From: Takakia lepidozioides
Lineage: Eukaryota; Streptophyta; Takakiopsida; Takakiales; Takakiaceae
Reading direction: 5' to 3'
Length of the DNA stretch: 64,000 bases
Assembly (NCBI GenBank): GCA_030704615.1
Contig: CM060732.1
Coordinates: 39,291,053 to 39,355,052 of the forward strand
In this document: positions 46,156-58,577 of the stretch, in pieces
How the letters are laid out: each line of letters starts with the position of its first letter
How positions within the stretch are numbered: the stretch's first letter is position 1
Translations under genes and position numbers: made by a program
Notes under the pieces: generated by a model
Seen by the model: only the letters and a program-made list of their open reading frames with translations
Database searches by the model: none
What the model was told of the DNA's origin: nothing

Positions 46156-46695
46156 TGTGAAGGTAAGAAAAAAACATCAATCTCAGATCAGCACGCACAG
46201 CTACACACAATGTACTTTCGAAACACCCTACCAGACCACTTCTCTCTTCGAGGTGAGGGATATAAACTTTGAGCCAGCGTCATTGGGGAATTGGCACAAG
46301 TTACATAACGATCTTTGAACTTCACAGGGAGATGATTAAAATCCTGCAAAGCTTTATTTCCAAGCACATCACATGACACAGGACTACCTTACCAGTGTGC
46401 ACATGTATAATACCTAGTTTACATTCTGGAATCCGATTCAATGAACGGGAAGAACCGGCAGCCAGTTACATGCCAGCCGAGTGCCATCCTGGAATTTCCG
46501 GGTATGACATGAAACCTCCGGAAAATGAACCGACGGAAAAAATGGCCCAAGAGGAAATCATCCGAGTGCCTGACTCAGAGGACGGATTTTTGCCTTTCCG
46601 TATCAGTAAATGCCGGAAATATGCCTTAGTTGGCACGCCTGGACGGATTCCAGCCGTTCTTATCTTATAAGAAAACGGAAAATGGCCGTTGAATG

Positions 46696-46895
46696 CTGCC
46701 ACGTGGCGGAAATCCAGCATGCCAGGGCCCAGGCCTGGTTACATCCAACGGACGGGGTCAGGGTGGTTGGGGGCAAACCCTAGAAGAGACTAGAAGAGCC
46801 TTGCCACGTGGCAGAAATCCAGCATGCCAGGGCCCAGGCCTGGTTACATCCAACGGACGGAGCCAGGGTGGTTGGGGGCAAACCCTAGAAGAGCC
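46696..46895. repeat. Two-copy tandem duplication, ~105 bp
   Basis: TGCCACGTGGCGGAAATCCA through GGGGGCAAACCCTAGAAGAG occurs at about 46,696 and again at about 46,801, nearly identical. The stretch 46,164-46,690 before it has no recognised feature. Confidence 0.75.
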
Positions 46896-47602
46896 TTGCA
46901 CTCGTTCTTTGCTAAGTCCTTTGCTCACCTGCCGGGCCCGCACTTACCACTGGCTGTATGTTGATGTGTTGCCGACGCTCCCGCCTGCTTGCACTCGCTG
47001 CGTGCTACCACACTTCAAGGCCCAGGCATGCTTTCAGCCTTGCACTCGTTCTTTGCTAAGTCCTTTGCTCACCTGCCGTGCCCGCACTTACCACTGGCTG
47101 TATGTTGATGTGTTGCCGACGCTCCCGCCTGCTTGCACTTGCTGCGTGCTACCACACTTCAAGGCCCAGGCATAAGTCTTTGTTTCATTTGGTTATGTCC
47201 TTGCTTTTCCTAGTGAGTGGTTATGACTTTTGTCTTTCGAAGTCTACAGCTACATGACTTTCTGCATACTTTGTGCTTATCATGCAGTAAAAAGCAAGGG
47301 CATTGGTAGGCCTCCCCCTTCGGTTCTTCTACCGTTCTTTCGACCACGGTTTTTGTTGCTTTGCAGCAGGCACAAGCCGTGTCTATTTTGTGTCGGGCAA
47401 AGGCGGCTGGGAGGGCTGCATCTCACCTCCTACCCATTTCTGACCCACCTCCCCTTCTATTTTCTGATTTACTTCAGGCAGTTGGCAGGCCTTGCACTCG
47501 TTCTTTGCTAAGTCCACAGCTCACCTGCCGGGGCCCGCACTTACCACTGGCTGTATGTTGATGTGCTGCCGACGCTCCCGCCTGCTTGCACTCGCTGGCC
47601 CT
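46896..47602. repeat. ~144-bp tandem duplication plus a third partial copy
   Basis: TGCACTCGTTCTTTGCTAAG through CTTCAAGGCCCAGGCAT is repeated at about 46,896 and 47,039. A third copy of its first ~110 bp lies at 47,489-47,602, directly before the hAT gene, so the repeat may be its subterminal or 5' region. Confidence 0.7.
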
Positions 47603-47653
47603 TCCTTGTTGCAATTTCCGTGCTATATATTTGTATTTTGTAAGGTCTTGGCT

Positions 47654-49905
47654 ATGGCCAAGCGCCAAAGGAATCTAAGAAATATGTTATTTAGGGCTGG
47701 TCGCACTGGTGATTGTGATGAAGAATCTCCTTCCGTTGTCCCCCCTGCCTCATCTTCAAGTGGTATGGACAAGCCATCGAATAGTGTAGAGGCAGCCCAG
47801 AAAGCATGGAAATATGTTTGGTACACTCAATTTGATTGGATTGAGTTTAACCATGATCTAGGTAGGGTTTTTTTGTAAAGTTTGTAGAGGGAAAGGAGGG
47901 AGGACAGTCTTTGCAAATGCTGGTTCTGTCAATGTCAAGGTGAGTTCATTCCAAGACCATGCTAGGTCAGAAGAGCATCGTAAGTTCTCTTGGGCCCTAC
48001 AATCTGGTAAGAAAGCCATGGAGAAAGCCATAGCTAGTGCTAATCGAGCTTGTGATGATGTTGTTTTGGCTTTTTTCCAAGTTGCTTACTACATTGGTTT
48101 GGAGGCCTTGCCATTTAGCAAATTTCCAGGTTTGTGTCAACTTTTGGTTACTCTCAAAGCTTGTATTACCCAGAAACTGTACCATGATGAGAAGTCATGT
48201 GCTGATATATTGTATTGTATCTCATGTGTTGTTCAGAAAAAGGTGTTGGATAGAGTGAAGGATTCCAAGTACTATGGAATCATGATAGATGAGTCAACTG
48301 ACATTTCAGTGACCGGTCATCTTGTTGTTTTTGCTTCTTTTGTTGAAGAGGGTTTGCCAGTCACTCTGTTTTTGGGATTACTTCAGATTATTGATGGCAA
48401 GAAGGATGCTGCAATGATATATGAGTGTTTACTAACTAGTTTGAAAGAGTGGGGTTTGGATGTAGATAAGTTTTTGGGGTTTGGTTCGGATGGGGCAGCA
48501 ACCATGGTGGGGGCTCGATCCGGCGTGGCTGCTCGTCTTCAGCAAAAGGTAAACCCCTTTATGTTGGCCGTCCATTGCGTAGCACATAGGACCAACTTGG
48601 CAGCATTAGAAGCTGCCAAGACATCAGCATGTCATCTTATTTCAAATGAGGTTGACACACTTTTGAACTCTCTTGCTGGTCATTTTCGCAAATCATCTAA
48701 GCGTAAGGCAACCTTGCAAGCTTTGCAGACCGAGCTTAATGATGCTCAGAAGTGCCTCAAAAGGTTTCACAAGATTCGTTGGTTATCTAGGTGGCAGGCC
48801 GTGACATCGCTTTGTGATAGTCTTAAGAGTGTTGTCACGTATTTTAGAGATGTGCCGGTTGCCAATGATGATGGATCAGCCCCTCTTTTGTATAACAAGC
48901 TTAGGTCATTCAAAATGATTTATGTCTTGTATTTTTTGGCTGATATGTTGCACGGTCTATCTCTACTCTCACGTGTGTTCCAATGGAAGTTTTGTGGATG
49001 TAACCAGCATTGGGTCCATAGTTAAGACAGAGATTGCACAAATACGAATGTTTTTCATTGAGGATAGCACGGATTTGAACCAATCCACCTTCAATGAGAA
49101 AATGGGTTATCACATCATCCCGGAATTTGGTCCTCTTGGTGGGTATTTGAGGCGGCTAGCCTCTGAGATTAGGGGATCCAATTTTCATGGTGTACAAATG
49201 ACACGAGAGAGGATGGGGGGTGATTTGGAGGCAGCACTTACCTTCCAAAAGCTTTATGCAGAGGCTGTTTGCAATGCTTTGGATGCCAGATTTGAGGACA
49301 ACGGAGTTGTAAGTGCATTCAAAATATTGAGTCCATGTAACCTACCAACTAGGCAAGTGGGGTTAGCAAGTTGGGGTGTAGTAGAGTTGGAAATATTATG
49401 TGCGCACTATGGTGTCGAAAGACATATTGCAGGAAGGACATTGCCTGCCCTTGTTGACATAACAGCGGTGAAACGAGAGTTCTTTGCTTTCAAACTACAG
49501 GCAAGTACCGAGTGGATGGAGAAAACTTTCAAGGATCTTTGGGGCATGGTGACTTGGAACCCTTCTCTAACGATGAAGTATGAAAACTTGCTTGTGCTTT
49601 CTGAAATTGCTCGAGTTCAATGTGTAAGCACTGCCGCATGTGAGAGGGCATTCTCAGTTCAAAACTCAATCAAAACTAAATTTCGAAACAAGTTGAAAAC
49701 AAAGAACTTGGAAAGTGTGCTTCGTGTTGCTTTGGAAGGGCCAAGTGTGCAGGCATGTCAACCTGTTTTGATTGAGGCCATATCTTTGTGGAAGAACTCC
49801 ACAAACTTCAGACATTTGTTCTCTCATCTTGAGCTATATTTAGCTGGACAACCAGAAGGTGAGCCATCATATGCAGAAGGTACGAATGATGATTTGCAGT
49901 TTTGA
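47654..49905 (+). pseudogene. hAT-family transposase (ZNF862/C17orf113-like type)
   Basis: It starts at MAKRQRNLRN (47,654). A frameshift in a run of seven T near 47,868-47,875 hides a CKVC..HARSEEH finger. The main frame then reads YYGIMIDESTDISVTGHLVV (first Asp of the RNase H fold), FLGFGSDGAATMVGARSG (second Asp), AVHCVAHRTNLAAL and CLKRFHKIRWLSRW. A second frameshift near 48,970 leads to the C-terminal frame with GVVELEILCAHYG and VSTAACERAFSVQNSIKTKFRN, the hAT dimerisation domain with its Glu. Total length is about 740 aa. The two shifts could be sequencing or real mutations; otherwise the protein looks complete. No TIRs were identified with confidence. Confidence 0.7.
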
Positions 49906-49939
49906 ATTTATGTTTGTTTGTTTGTTTAGATAGGTAACG

Positions 49940-50053
49940 CTTCTAAAATTCAAGGCCCTTCAACTTTTGGTTGAGGTCCTTGCATTTTAGAAGGGTTCGA
50001 TCCTTGGCCTCCAACTGGTGGAGGGCATTGACAGGTTCAACTCCTGCCAAGGA
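49940..50053. other. Strong hairpin followed by a D-arm-less tRNA-like fold
   Basis: At 49,940-49,993, CTTCTAAAATTCAAGG pairs with CCTTGCATTTTAGAAG (one mismatch in 16), around an inner CAAC/GTTG stem. At 50,001-50,053, TCCTTGG pairs with CCAAGGA, enclosing CCTCC-7 nt-GGAGG and a T-arm-like ACAGG-TTCAACT-CCTGC. It lies 35 bp after the hAT stop, so it may be the element's subterminal structure. Confidence 0.4.
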
Positions 50054-50059
50054 TACTTT

Positions 50060-50915
50060 TCTGCACTTGTTTGAATTGCTTAAAATTGGTTGTGATTATT
50101 TATTGTTGTTCATTTGTTGAATTTGTATGCAGCCGAATTTAATTTTCATTTGCAGGAAATGAACCGGTTGATATGTACAATGGCCGGATTTATAGCCGAA
50201 CACACAAAATAAAATAAAAAATATTACCGGTTGTAAAACAATATGTAGGAAATTGACCGCCTGAAGTTACCACTAAGGGGCAGCAGCCGACCCCCCAACC
50301 CACTTAGCCGGTTGGTGTTGAAAATGAGCGGCCACTGGCTGGTTCAACTCAAAATATTTCCCAGACACTGATCCGATTGCTTGCAACTCCAGACCCTCAC
50401 ATTTATGGATCATAATGAAACCACAGTTTCAACTTTCACGAGAGCCTCGGGGGAGCACACTGATTGCAGCTACATATAGTGTAACCATCAATGCTGTCGC
50501 AACAAGTTAATAAAATGTCAGAGATTAGGGTATGCCAGACAGGATGGATGTTAGTATATGTACCGTAGTGGGAAGGCTGATCCGGCACTAAATAATTAGA
50601 AAGAATCTGCCTAATAATTAAGTGAAAATTTAGAGAAAACGGGAAAACGGCCGAAATTCCAGAAACTTTATAAGAAAATACCTAAAATCTCAAACAAACT
50701 CCAAATATCAAATCTCCAAATGCATGTTTCAAGGCATAAAGCTCTAGGAAAATATTTTCCTTAGCTCTGAGAAATCCTAGAATAATTGGCTGCATTTGAT
50801 GATTGACCAGATGCTCTCATGGCTCCCCACATAATTTGTTTTTTTTTTGTTTTTGTTTGAAAAAAGGGAAGCACCTGGGAGCGACCGCTCACAAATCAGG
50901 CCCCTTAGTAGTGAG
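50060..50915. other. Interval without a recognised gene
   Basis: AT-rich sequence with a poly-T/poly-A patch at about 50,838-50,865. I see no coding region or clear repeat. Confidence 0.4.
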
Positions 50916-52345
50916 CAGTGATTTTTTCTTAAATGTGAAAAATAGCACGAGTGGCTACAAAAAATAGCTATATATTCTGTTCATCCATTGAAAATTTGGA
51001 TAGAATCATCCTCATATGTACTTTCATCCATTTATATTATCCATATTTGGTGAATTCATCCATCTTTCTTTTCCCCCCCTTGTGGAAGTTTGGCGATTTC
51101 ATCCATGAAAAAACAGGGAATTTGCGACATAATATTTCATTTTAATGTTTTGAGGTCGCCATTTGGCGATTTTTCGCCAAAAAAAACACTGGTAGTGAGA
51201 GAAAAAATAACCTCTTTCATTTATGCACCATGGAGGCGAATGAGTGGGACTTTGAATCCGGAGGGGAAAGACATGCACGCGAGCAGGGGTTGCACGGAGG
51301 ACATGTGTGTCGCGCAAATATTAATGAGTCGACGTACCAGATGGCACATGCGGAAAACTGCGATGGCTGCGAAGATGTCTACGTCGATGTGAGTCGTGTC
51401 GTTGCAATCATGGACGCCAAAGGTACGCCGGTCATCTCCTGGAGCGAAGCGAACAGAAACTACAAGTTGCGACCTTTGATAAGGACAAGTCGGATTCACC
51501 ACAGTACATAGCAATCTCCCACGTGTAAGCTTCCTACCTAAGCAACCGATCAAATTGGCTATACTTAATTTGTGAAACTGACAAACTTGTATGAACAGGT
51601 GGGCCGATGGAATGGGCAATCTGACTCATAATTATTTGCGGCGATGCCAAGTATCACAGATTCAAAAGATGGTGAACGCAGCTGCAGAATCTGGCAAGGC
51701 GAAGGGCAACCCAAGCCACTTTTGGATGGACACTCTTTATATACCCGTCGCGAAAGATCTAGAGTCGCATCGACGGCTTGCCATCCAAGGAGTAAAAGAT
51801 ACTTATAGATATGCGTCTGCGGTGCTCGTGCTATCGTCTGACATTCGAAAAGTGCCATCAACAGCGAACAACCTCCAGAAGAGTGTCTGTCTGTATTTCT
51901 GCAATTGGAACCATCGGTTGTTCGCCGAAGGCAAGGATAAGTCGACCGAGGACGGGCACTGCATCACGTTCCCAAATGAATCGTCGGCAAATAGTATGGG
52001 AGAGTTTGTCGTCCTCCATGACTTTCTCAAGGATGGACTTTTTGAGACCATTGACCACGCATTGTCGCCGATGGTCGCGGCGCTCCAGTTCCGCACGACT
52101 TCAAAATTGGCTGATCAGACGCTCTGCATTTGCGGTTTATTGGGCCTAGATCCGAAAGATATTCTAGATGCCGCTGGGAAGGGAAAAGAGCTTGAAGAGC
52201 AGCGTATGGTGATCTTCCTGTCCATGCTGAAGGAATATCCCTCCGACGTCATCTTCAACACGCATGCCCGAGTACAAAAAGAAGGCTTCCGATGGGCGTC
52301 GGAATCTCTTTTGGGGATACCTAAGGACGGCTTCGTCAGGGACGG

Positions 52346-53071
52346 TGTCGCGCACCTCACTTTGGTAAGCTCCCCTTCAAGTCATAGTTACTCGCTTTGA
52401 TGCGCGCGCCTGACTCCCAACCTGGCCGCCCGGGCCAACTTGGAGCTTCGGCTGCTCACCGGGACATAACGGTCCCCCTTCGCTTCCCTCTAAACCCTCC
52501 ACCTATTTGGGACTAGGAGAATTCCCTTTGGTAGATGGTAGTCCGGAACAGCTCCCCTCTCTTTGGTCGCTTTCCGGCTCGTTCGCTTACTCACTAGTTT
52601 TTGGTCACCAACGGGCTTGCACCGTTCTCGGGGTTACTACTCCCTATATATACTTCTGTAGCTGTCCGCGGTGGTTTCATAACCAGCCATGCCATTTTAT
52701 GGCGAACCACCACGAAAACCCTCGACTCCCGGTGATGAGTCGCGGTGAGTCTTGGCCCACTCATCACGGCCTCTATGGACCGTGATGAGTCCCAAGACTC
52801 CCCACGACTCCCACCACGAGGTCTCCGCCCCCATGGTGAGTCCTATGCCACCCCCATTAAGTCCCGCTAAGCTACCACCACCCCTTGTGGAGCTACCCCC
52901 ACCGCAACCCGGTGTGCGGGGCTCCACCTAGTGAGCGCCTCCGCCTCCTTGAGTGCCTTGGGCACTCAAGGGTGCTTCAGCCCCCCATACCTATCGCTGC
53001 CGATGCCCCCACCACAGGGGCAACCCCTCATGTGTCCCGACCCCCTGCCCTCAAGGCAAAGGGTCGCGACA
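52346..53071 (-). repeat. 3' LTR of the chromovirus
   Basis: 726 bp, left in plus orientation. On the coding strand it follows a purine-rich GGTAGGGGTGTG, a plausible polypurine tract. It contains a CACTAGTTTTTGG...TATATATAC region that may include the promoter. Confidence 0.95.
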
Positions 53072-53975
53072 CACACCCCTACCAACAGGGAGTCGATGTC
53101 CTCATCGACTTGTCCATTTTGTAGAAACGAACATCCAAGCTGTGGCGTCCCACATCAAGGAGTTTGTTTCCGCACCATGGCGTCCCATGGCAAAGAACCA
53201 AACCCCACACTTGACTCTACTCTCCACTAGCTAGTTCGGCCGACTTCCTCCAAGTCCCGGCCAAGGGTGGAGCCTCTCCAGCTCCTCCTAGTGCACTCTT
53301 CTTGGCCTACTTCAAGGCCAAGGAACGATCCTCCCCGAGGATCGAATCGCCTTACTGCAACAACATTGCTTGCGATCGCTCATGATGCCGCTTTTGGCAT
53401 CACCTTGAGCAAGGGTTCCCTGGAACCCTCTTTGACTAGGAAGATAACCTTGAACCAACCGTGCGCCCCAATCACTACAATTGGGTTCGCCTTGGAATGC
53501 TGGCCTGAGGTACGGGAACACGCCGAAGCCGCACTACGACTTCGTCCCGAGGCTACACGATTATAGTACGTGAACGGAAGCACGTAGCTTCCGCGTTAGC
53601 CCGCACTACAAGGCAACCCCCTCGGTAGCGCAGTTATAGTACGCGCACGCGCCAGGTGCGCACTAGCACGTTGACTCCCAAAGAAGTCGCAAGTTTCCTT
53701 GCCCCTTGGATGGGGGTCACCCGATTTCGGCACTACGCAAACACACGATTAACCCAATTTACCTCTCCCACTTTTATAAGCTAGCATGCATTCTACACAC
53801 TAGCCAACCATACCATGCATCACCATTCCAAACAAAATAGGACGCACAACATTTGGAACCCATTTCCTTTATAACAAATTTTTGTACAATACAAGTTTTT
53901 GTAATCGGATTCTAAGCTAGCTAAGCCGGGCTAGGCATGCATTTCCTCCCCCACGCTCCAAGGTTGATGTCCCCA
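53072..53975 (-). other. Chromovirus 3' untranslated region
   Basis: About 900 bp between the integrase stop and the 3' LTR. Plus-strand open frames such as 53,267-53,566 have no recognisable content. A GTAGTGCG-type word (…ATTATAGTACG…) occurs twice near 53,563 and 53,634. Confidence 0.6.
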
Positions 53976-55376
53976 TCAACGTTTCTTCCGCTTTTGAGGT
54001 CGCCCTTCGAAAGCTGCAACCGCCTCGGATGCGTTTCCCATTTCTGAGGCACGCACCCAAGATGCCTCCACATGATGATAGCCCTTCCATTTGACGAGAT
54101 ACTCCGTTTCTCGGTTCTTGAACCTCCTCGACTTAAGTATTGCCTCCACCTCGTACTCAGGTTCATTTTCATGATCCAACAGCATAGGTGGCGGACGCAA
54201 CACTTGATGCCGATTCGAACGCGCTTCATCTTTGAAGTAAGGCTTTAAAAGAGAGACATGGAATACTGGGTGCACCTTGCTGTTTGCCGGCAGCTCCAAT
54301 TCATACACATCCTCATTCATAACCTTCCGAATGCGAAAGGGTCCCGCATACGGAGGTACGAACTTCGGACTCACTTCCGGAGGTAGTCGGAAATTCTTGA
54401 TGTTCAACCAGACCTCTGTGCCTGCCTCAAACTTCACTTCCCTCCGCTTCCGATTCGCCTGCCTTTCATACCGTTTCCTGGCTTTGGCAATGTTGTACTT
54501 TGCGAGCTTCAACAAACGCTCGCGTTCTTCCAGTACCGCCGCTACTGCCGGTTCCTCAACGTCCTGGGCGGCCCAACTTGTCGGCACCAGAGGTGCTTTT
54601 CCATAGACCAATACGAAAGGAAAAACTCCCGTTGCGGAGTGTTCTGTGTTATTATAACAGAACTCTGCCGCGTCTAAGTGTTCCACCCAGTCTGTTTGGT
54701 CTGCCGACACGTAATTCCGCAAGATCTGTTTCACTACGGAATTCACCCTTTCTGTTTGGCCGTCAGTCGTAGGTCGGAAGGCGGTGCTCATCTTCAGCCT
54801 CGTCCTCATCTTCTTCCAAAGTGTCTTCCAAAATTTACTCGTAAACTTTGGATCGCGATCCGAGACAATATCCTTCGGGACTCCATGATGCTTTAAGACG
54901 TGGACGAAGTAAAGTCGCCCTGTCTCCTGCGCCGTTGCCGTCTCCTTGGTGGGGATGAAATGGCCCATTTTACTGAACCTATCCACCACCACCATGATTG
55001 CATCGAATCCTTTTGACAGCGGCATAGCAGTCATGAAATCCATCGAGACGCTTTCCCAAGTCCCCTCTGGAATCGGCAAGGGTTGTAACAGCCCCGCTTG
55101 CTTTTTGTACTCGCTCCGGTTTTGTTGGCATGTGGTGCATGTCTTGACATACTCCTCTGCCTCCTCCCTCAGTTTGGGCCAGAAATACTCTTTCTTCAAG
55201 AGTGCCGCAGTGCGCTTGGCTCCGCCGTGGCCCGCAAGCGGGCTATCATGGCATTCTCTCAAGAGGCTATCTCTGATCCCTCCCTTTGGCACGTAGAGAC
55301 GTTTTTGCTTATACCGAAGCAGTCCATTTTGCAAGTGGAACTGCGATTTAACCCCCATCCTCAAGTCCTGCATCAC
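53976..55376 (-). CDS. Chromovirus integrase with C-terminal chromodomain
   Basis: 466 codons. The order is zinc finger (HDSPLAGHGG..CTTCQQNR), integrase core with MDFMTAMPLSKGFDAIMVVV (Asp), IVSDRDPKF (Asp) and TDGQTERVN (Glu), GPF module (YAGPFRIRKV, VHPVFHVSLLKPY), and chromodomain EYEVEAILKSRRF..YLVKWKGYHHVEASWV with the aromatic residues that read histone methylation. It is one frame off the upstream ORF: a single-base shift near 55,390-55,430 separates IQKACRKDE-type sequence from the 1,048-codon ORF. The annotated Met is internal. Confidence 0.9.
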   Translation of the reverse strand: MMQDLRMGVKSQFHLQNGLLRYKQKRLYVPKGGIRDSLLRECHDSPLAGHGGAKRTAALLKKEYFWPKLREEAEEYVKTCTTCQQNRSEYKKQAGLLQPLPIPEGTWESVSMDFMTAMPLSKGFDAIMVVVDRFSKMGHFIPTKETATAQETGRLYFVHVLKHHGVPKDIVSDRDPKFTSKFWKTLWKKMRTRLKMSTAFRPTTDGQTERVNSVVKQILRNYVSADQTDWVEHLDAAEFCYNNTEHSATGVFPFVLVYGKAPLVPTSWAAQDVEEPAVAAVLEERERLLKLAKYNIAKARKRYERQANRKRREVKFEAGTEVWLNIKNFRLPPEVSPKFVPPYAGPFRIRKVMNEDVYELELPANSKVHPVFHVSLLKPYFKDEARSNRHQVLRPPPMLLDHENEPEYEVEAILKSRRFKNRETEYLVKWKGYHHVEASWVRASEMGNASEAVAAFEGRPQKRKKR

Positions 55377-55389
55377 GGACTTCGCTAGC

Positions 55390-58300
55390 TCATCCTTCCG
55401 GCAAGCCTTTTGGATCTTCCTTGAGCGCCGTCTCGCCCTTGTACACCAACAAGAGCTGCTGCTTTCTACTTAAAGCATCGGCCACCACGTTGTCTCGTCC
55501 CGGTTTGTACTGGATATCCACATCGAACACCGCCAAAGTATCTTGCCACCTAAGTTGTTTTGGGGACAACTTGGGCTGCGTGGCAAAATACTTCACCGTG
55601 ACATTGTCCGTGAACACCTTCACTGGGTTGGAACCAACATAGTGGCGCCAAAGCTCAAGGCAATGCACCACCGCCTTCATCTCTTTCTCGTGCGTAGGCC
55701 ACCGTCGCTCCACTACATTCAGTTTCTTACTTTCGTAAGCCACTGGACGTCTATCTTGCATAAGTACACCCCCAATCGCGAAGTCCGACGCATCTGTATG
55801 AATCTCAAATGGACGATCGAACTCCGGGATTTTCAAGACTGGAGCTTCCGCCATCCGCTGCTTCAATTCAGCAAAAGCTTGGCCACAAAATGTGTTCCAT
55901 ACCCAGACTTTGGATTTACACAGAAGGTCCGACAGCGGCCCCGCGATCTTGGCGAAATTTCTCACATACTTCCGGTAATAGGAGGCGAGTCCTAGGAAGG
56001 ATTGCACTCCCGGGACCGAAGTCGGAGGCTCCCAGTCCAAGATCGCCCTCACCTTTCTGTCATCCATTTTGATCCCATCCTGTGTAATCACATGCCCCAA
56101 GAACTCCACTTTTGTGACCCCGAATTCGCACTTTGAAGCTTTGGCGTACAGCTTCCCTTCTCGCAACTTTTGGAACACCCTTTTGAGGTGCTCCAGGTGC
56201 TCCTCCTTTGTTTTCGAGTACACCAAGATGTCGTCGATATACACGATCACAAAGTCATCCAACCACTCCTGAAAAAGGCTGTTCATCAGCGTGCTAAAGG
56301 TCGCTGGTGCATTGGTGAGCCCAAAAGGCATCACCAAGAACTCATATGAACCATACCTTGTCCTGCACGTGGTCTTCTCCTCATCTCCTTCCGCCACCCG
56401 AATTTGATGATAGCCGGAGTGCAAGTCGATCCGGCTGAAATACTTCGCTCCTGCCAACCGATCGAAGAGGTCGTCGATCCTTGGCAAAGGGTACCGGTTT
56501 TTGATAGTCACCTTATTCAGAGCCCTGTAATCGACACACATCCGCAGCGTCCCATCCTTCTTGTCTGCGAATAGCACCGGGGCTCCGTAAGGTGACTTAC
56601 TTGGCCGGATGTACCCCTTTGACATTAGATCCTTGAGCTGAGTCTTCAGCTCGACCAACTCTCTGTGGCTTAACCGGTAGGGCGCCTTGGCAGGCAGTTC
56701 CGATCCCGGTATCACCTCAATCTTATGGTCAACTCCTCTTCGCGGTGGCAAGCCGCTTGGTAAATCCTCCGGCATCACATCCTGGTATTTCTCCAAAATC
56801 CCCTTGATCCAATCTGGGTTCGGCTCCCCATCGCCTTCTCCCTTCACTTCTCTAATGTAAAGCAAAAACTGGGGTTCGTGTGCCTCCTCCACGGCCCACT
56901 CCCTTGCTGACAGAAGGCTTATTCGCCCTCCCACGGATTTGGGCGTTTCCGACACTCGTAAGACCTCGCCACCATTCCCACATGGCAGCGTGACTACTCT
57001 CTTGCGGCCATCTATGACCGCTCCGGATTTACTCAGAAAGGTCATCCCCAAAATGAGATCTACTCCATCGATCTCGCAGATGGTGAAGTTCTCACGTCCC
57101 TCCCAACTCCCCAGTTGAAGAGGAACATTAAACGCTAACCTTGTCGCCAACTGTGGTTCTCCTTTGGCAGAACGCACCTCAATAGAGGCCCCCACGTTAC
57201 TTGTCGGGAGTCCCAGCTTTTGTGCCGCCGCCGGTGTCATGAAGGAGTGCGACGCTCCTGTGTCCACCAACAACGACACATTAGTTCCGGATATTATCCC
57301 ATCCACGAACAATAACTGACTCCCTTTACGTAGGGCGCCAGTTTCCTGATACAACTCACAAGAATAGTTGCCTACCTTGCAAGTCTTGGCGACCACCGCT
57401 TCCACCAAGCGACTGATGGTATCTTCCGACAGCTCCGTGGTCGCCCGAGTCATGTTCAATTGCCGGGGCTTCGTGCACTTCTTGGCCATGTGCCCGGGCT
57501 CCTCGCAATTGAAACACACTCCATCAAAGGTCGACTTCTGTCCGCCATAAGCCGCTCCACCCGCTTTTTCTTTCGAAGCACCGGGTGCCGCCTTGACGTG
57601 TGAAGGCCCTCCCTTCGATTTCCACGTGCCATTATCGCCGCGTGGCCTATCCCACTTCTTTTCCGGTCGGGAGGAGTCACCTTCCCGCCGGGTCTTCTTG
57701 TGGTTCAGCTCCGTACGGCCTTGTCTCTCACCCCTAGGGACATCCGAGAAACATTCAGCCCTCTCAATTGCCTTGTTCAAAGTATTGGGTGGCTTCTCCT
57801 CCAACTTCCGCCTGGCCCATGGGGCCAGTCCCGCCACAAAGTTGAAGACCATTTCTGGTTCTTCCATGTCCGCGAATTCGAGCAACAGCACATTGAAAGC
57901 CTGGACATACCCCCGAATGTCATCTGTTTGCTTCAAATTCCTCATCTTGTCCCGGGCAAGCCAGGACGCGTTGAGGGGCACAAACTGTCTCTTCATCAAT
58001 TCCTTGAACCCACTCCAGTTCAAGGTTTCCGGGCTTGGGCCTCGGTTGTGAAGGCGTTTCTGCCACCATTGTTGAGCATAGCCCCTCAAATAGGTGGGAG
58101 CCACTTCCACCCGATCCTCGTCACTCAACTTGGCCGCCCGGAAGTACTGCTCTAGCTCCAAGAGCCAGGTGTTGAGTGCCTTCCGATTTCGAACGCCCTC
58201 GAAGGTGCCGGGTTCCTTAGGCTTCACCTTAAACTTTGCCTTAGTGGAAGTGGCATTAGCCGCCTTCAACACGTCTTTCAACGTCCCGCCAAATTGCGCC

Positions 58301-58536
58301 AACAACCCTTCCCAAAAGGCTGCTGGCATGGGAGGCATCTCTTGGTTTTTCGGAGCTCTCAAGGATTCCTTGGGCTCCGACTCCTCGGATTCCTCCTGCT
58401 CTTGAGCGACCTCGTTTTCAGAAACATTCATCGCTTCCTCAAACGGCCGCCTCGGTGACACGTCGCCTCCATCGGGCTCACCAGGATCATCATCTTTTGG
58501 GCCGTTCCGCTTTCGCTTTGGCTTGCCCGACCCCAT
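55390..58536 (-). CDS. Chromovirus Gag-protease-RT-RNase H polyprotein
   Basis: The start is [10 protein letters not shown] at 58,536; an open frame extends upstream into the PBS but without an ATG. Gag has [16 protein letters not shown] and YAQQWW, with the zinc knuckle [14 protein letters not shown] at about residues 339-352. Protease is [12 protein letters not shown] (about 423). RT has [37 protein letters not shown] and YIDDILVYS (about 764). RNase H begins [14 protein letters not shown] (about 912). The protein ends prematurely at LPEG through a frameshift relative to integrase; otherwise it is intact. Confidence 0.92.
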   Translation of the reverse strand: MGSGKPKRKRNGPKDDDPGEPDGGDVSPRRPFEEAMNVSENEVAQEQEESEESEPKESLRAPKNQEMPPMPAAFWEGLLAQFGGTLKDVLKAANATSTKAKFKVKPKEPGTFEGVRNRKALNTWLLELEQYFRAAKLSDEDRVEVAPTYLRGYAQQWWQKRLHNRGPSPETLNWSGFKELMKRQFVPLNASWLARDKMRNLKQTDDIRGYVQAFNVLLLEFADMEEPEMVFNFVAGLAPWARRKLEEKPPNTLNKAIERAECFSDVPRGERQGRTELNHKKTRREGDSSRPEKKWDRPRGDNGTWKSKGGPSHVKAAPGASKEKAGGAAYGGQKSTFDGVCFNCEEPGHMAKKCTKPRQLNMTRATTELSEDTISRLVEAVVAKTCKVGNYSCELYQETGALRKGSQLLFVDGIISGTNVSLLVDTGASHSFMTPAAAQKLGLPTSNVGASIEVRSAKGEPQLATRLAFNVPLQLGSWEGRENFTICEIDGVDLILGMTFLSKSGAVIDGRKRVVTLPCGNGGEVLRVSETPKSVGGRISLLSAREWAVEEAHEPQFLLYIREVKGEGDGEPNPDWIKGILEKYQDVMPEDLPSGLPPRRGVDHKIEVIPGSELPAKAPYRLSHRELVELKTQLKDLMSKGYIRPSKSPYGAPVLFADKKDGTLRMCVDYRALNKVTIKNRYPLPRIDDLFDRLAGAKYFSRIDLHSGYHQIRVAEGDEEKTTCRTRYGSYEFLVMPFGLTNAPATFSTLMNSLFQEWLDDFVIVYIDDILVYSKTKEEHLEHLKRVFQKLREGKLYAKASKCEFGVTKVEFLGHVITQDGIKMDDRKVRAILDWEPPTSVPGVQSFLGLASYYRKYVRNFAKIAGPLSDLLCKSKVWVWNTFCGQAFAELKQRMAEAPVLKIPEFDRPFEIHTDASDFAIGGVLMQDRRPVAYESKKLNVVERRWPTHEKEMKAVVHCLELWRHYVGSNPVKVFTDNVTVKYFATQPKLSPKQLRWQDTLAVFDVDIQYKPGRDNVVADALSRKQQLLLVYKGETALKEDPKGLPEG

Positions 58537-58577
58537 GATGAGGCCAATCCCAAGGACGGTCGCGTACTGAACTCTAA

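Noticed and set aside
50001-50053. Functional tRNA gene
   Set aside because: No D-arm, no U at position 33 of the anticodon-like loop, and only four T-stem pairs.
52507-53230. Plus-strand frames of 70-100 codons in the LTRs (and their copies at 58,753-59,352)
   Set aside because: They lie within LTR sequence opposite the element's coding strand and recur because the LTR is repeated.
55390-55430. Programmed frameshift between RNase H and integrase of the chromovirus
   Set aside because: Chromoviruses normally have pol in one frame, and no slippery site or pseudoknot is obvious; a single-base mutation is simpler.
57593-58405. Plus-strand frames of 100-150 codons opposite gag-pol
   Set aside because: They are antisense shadows of the long gag-pol frame with no recognisable domain.
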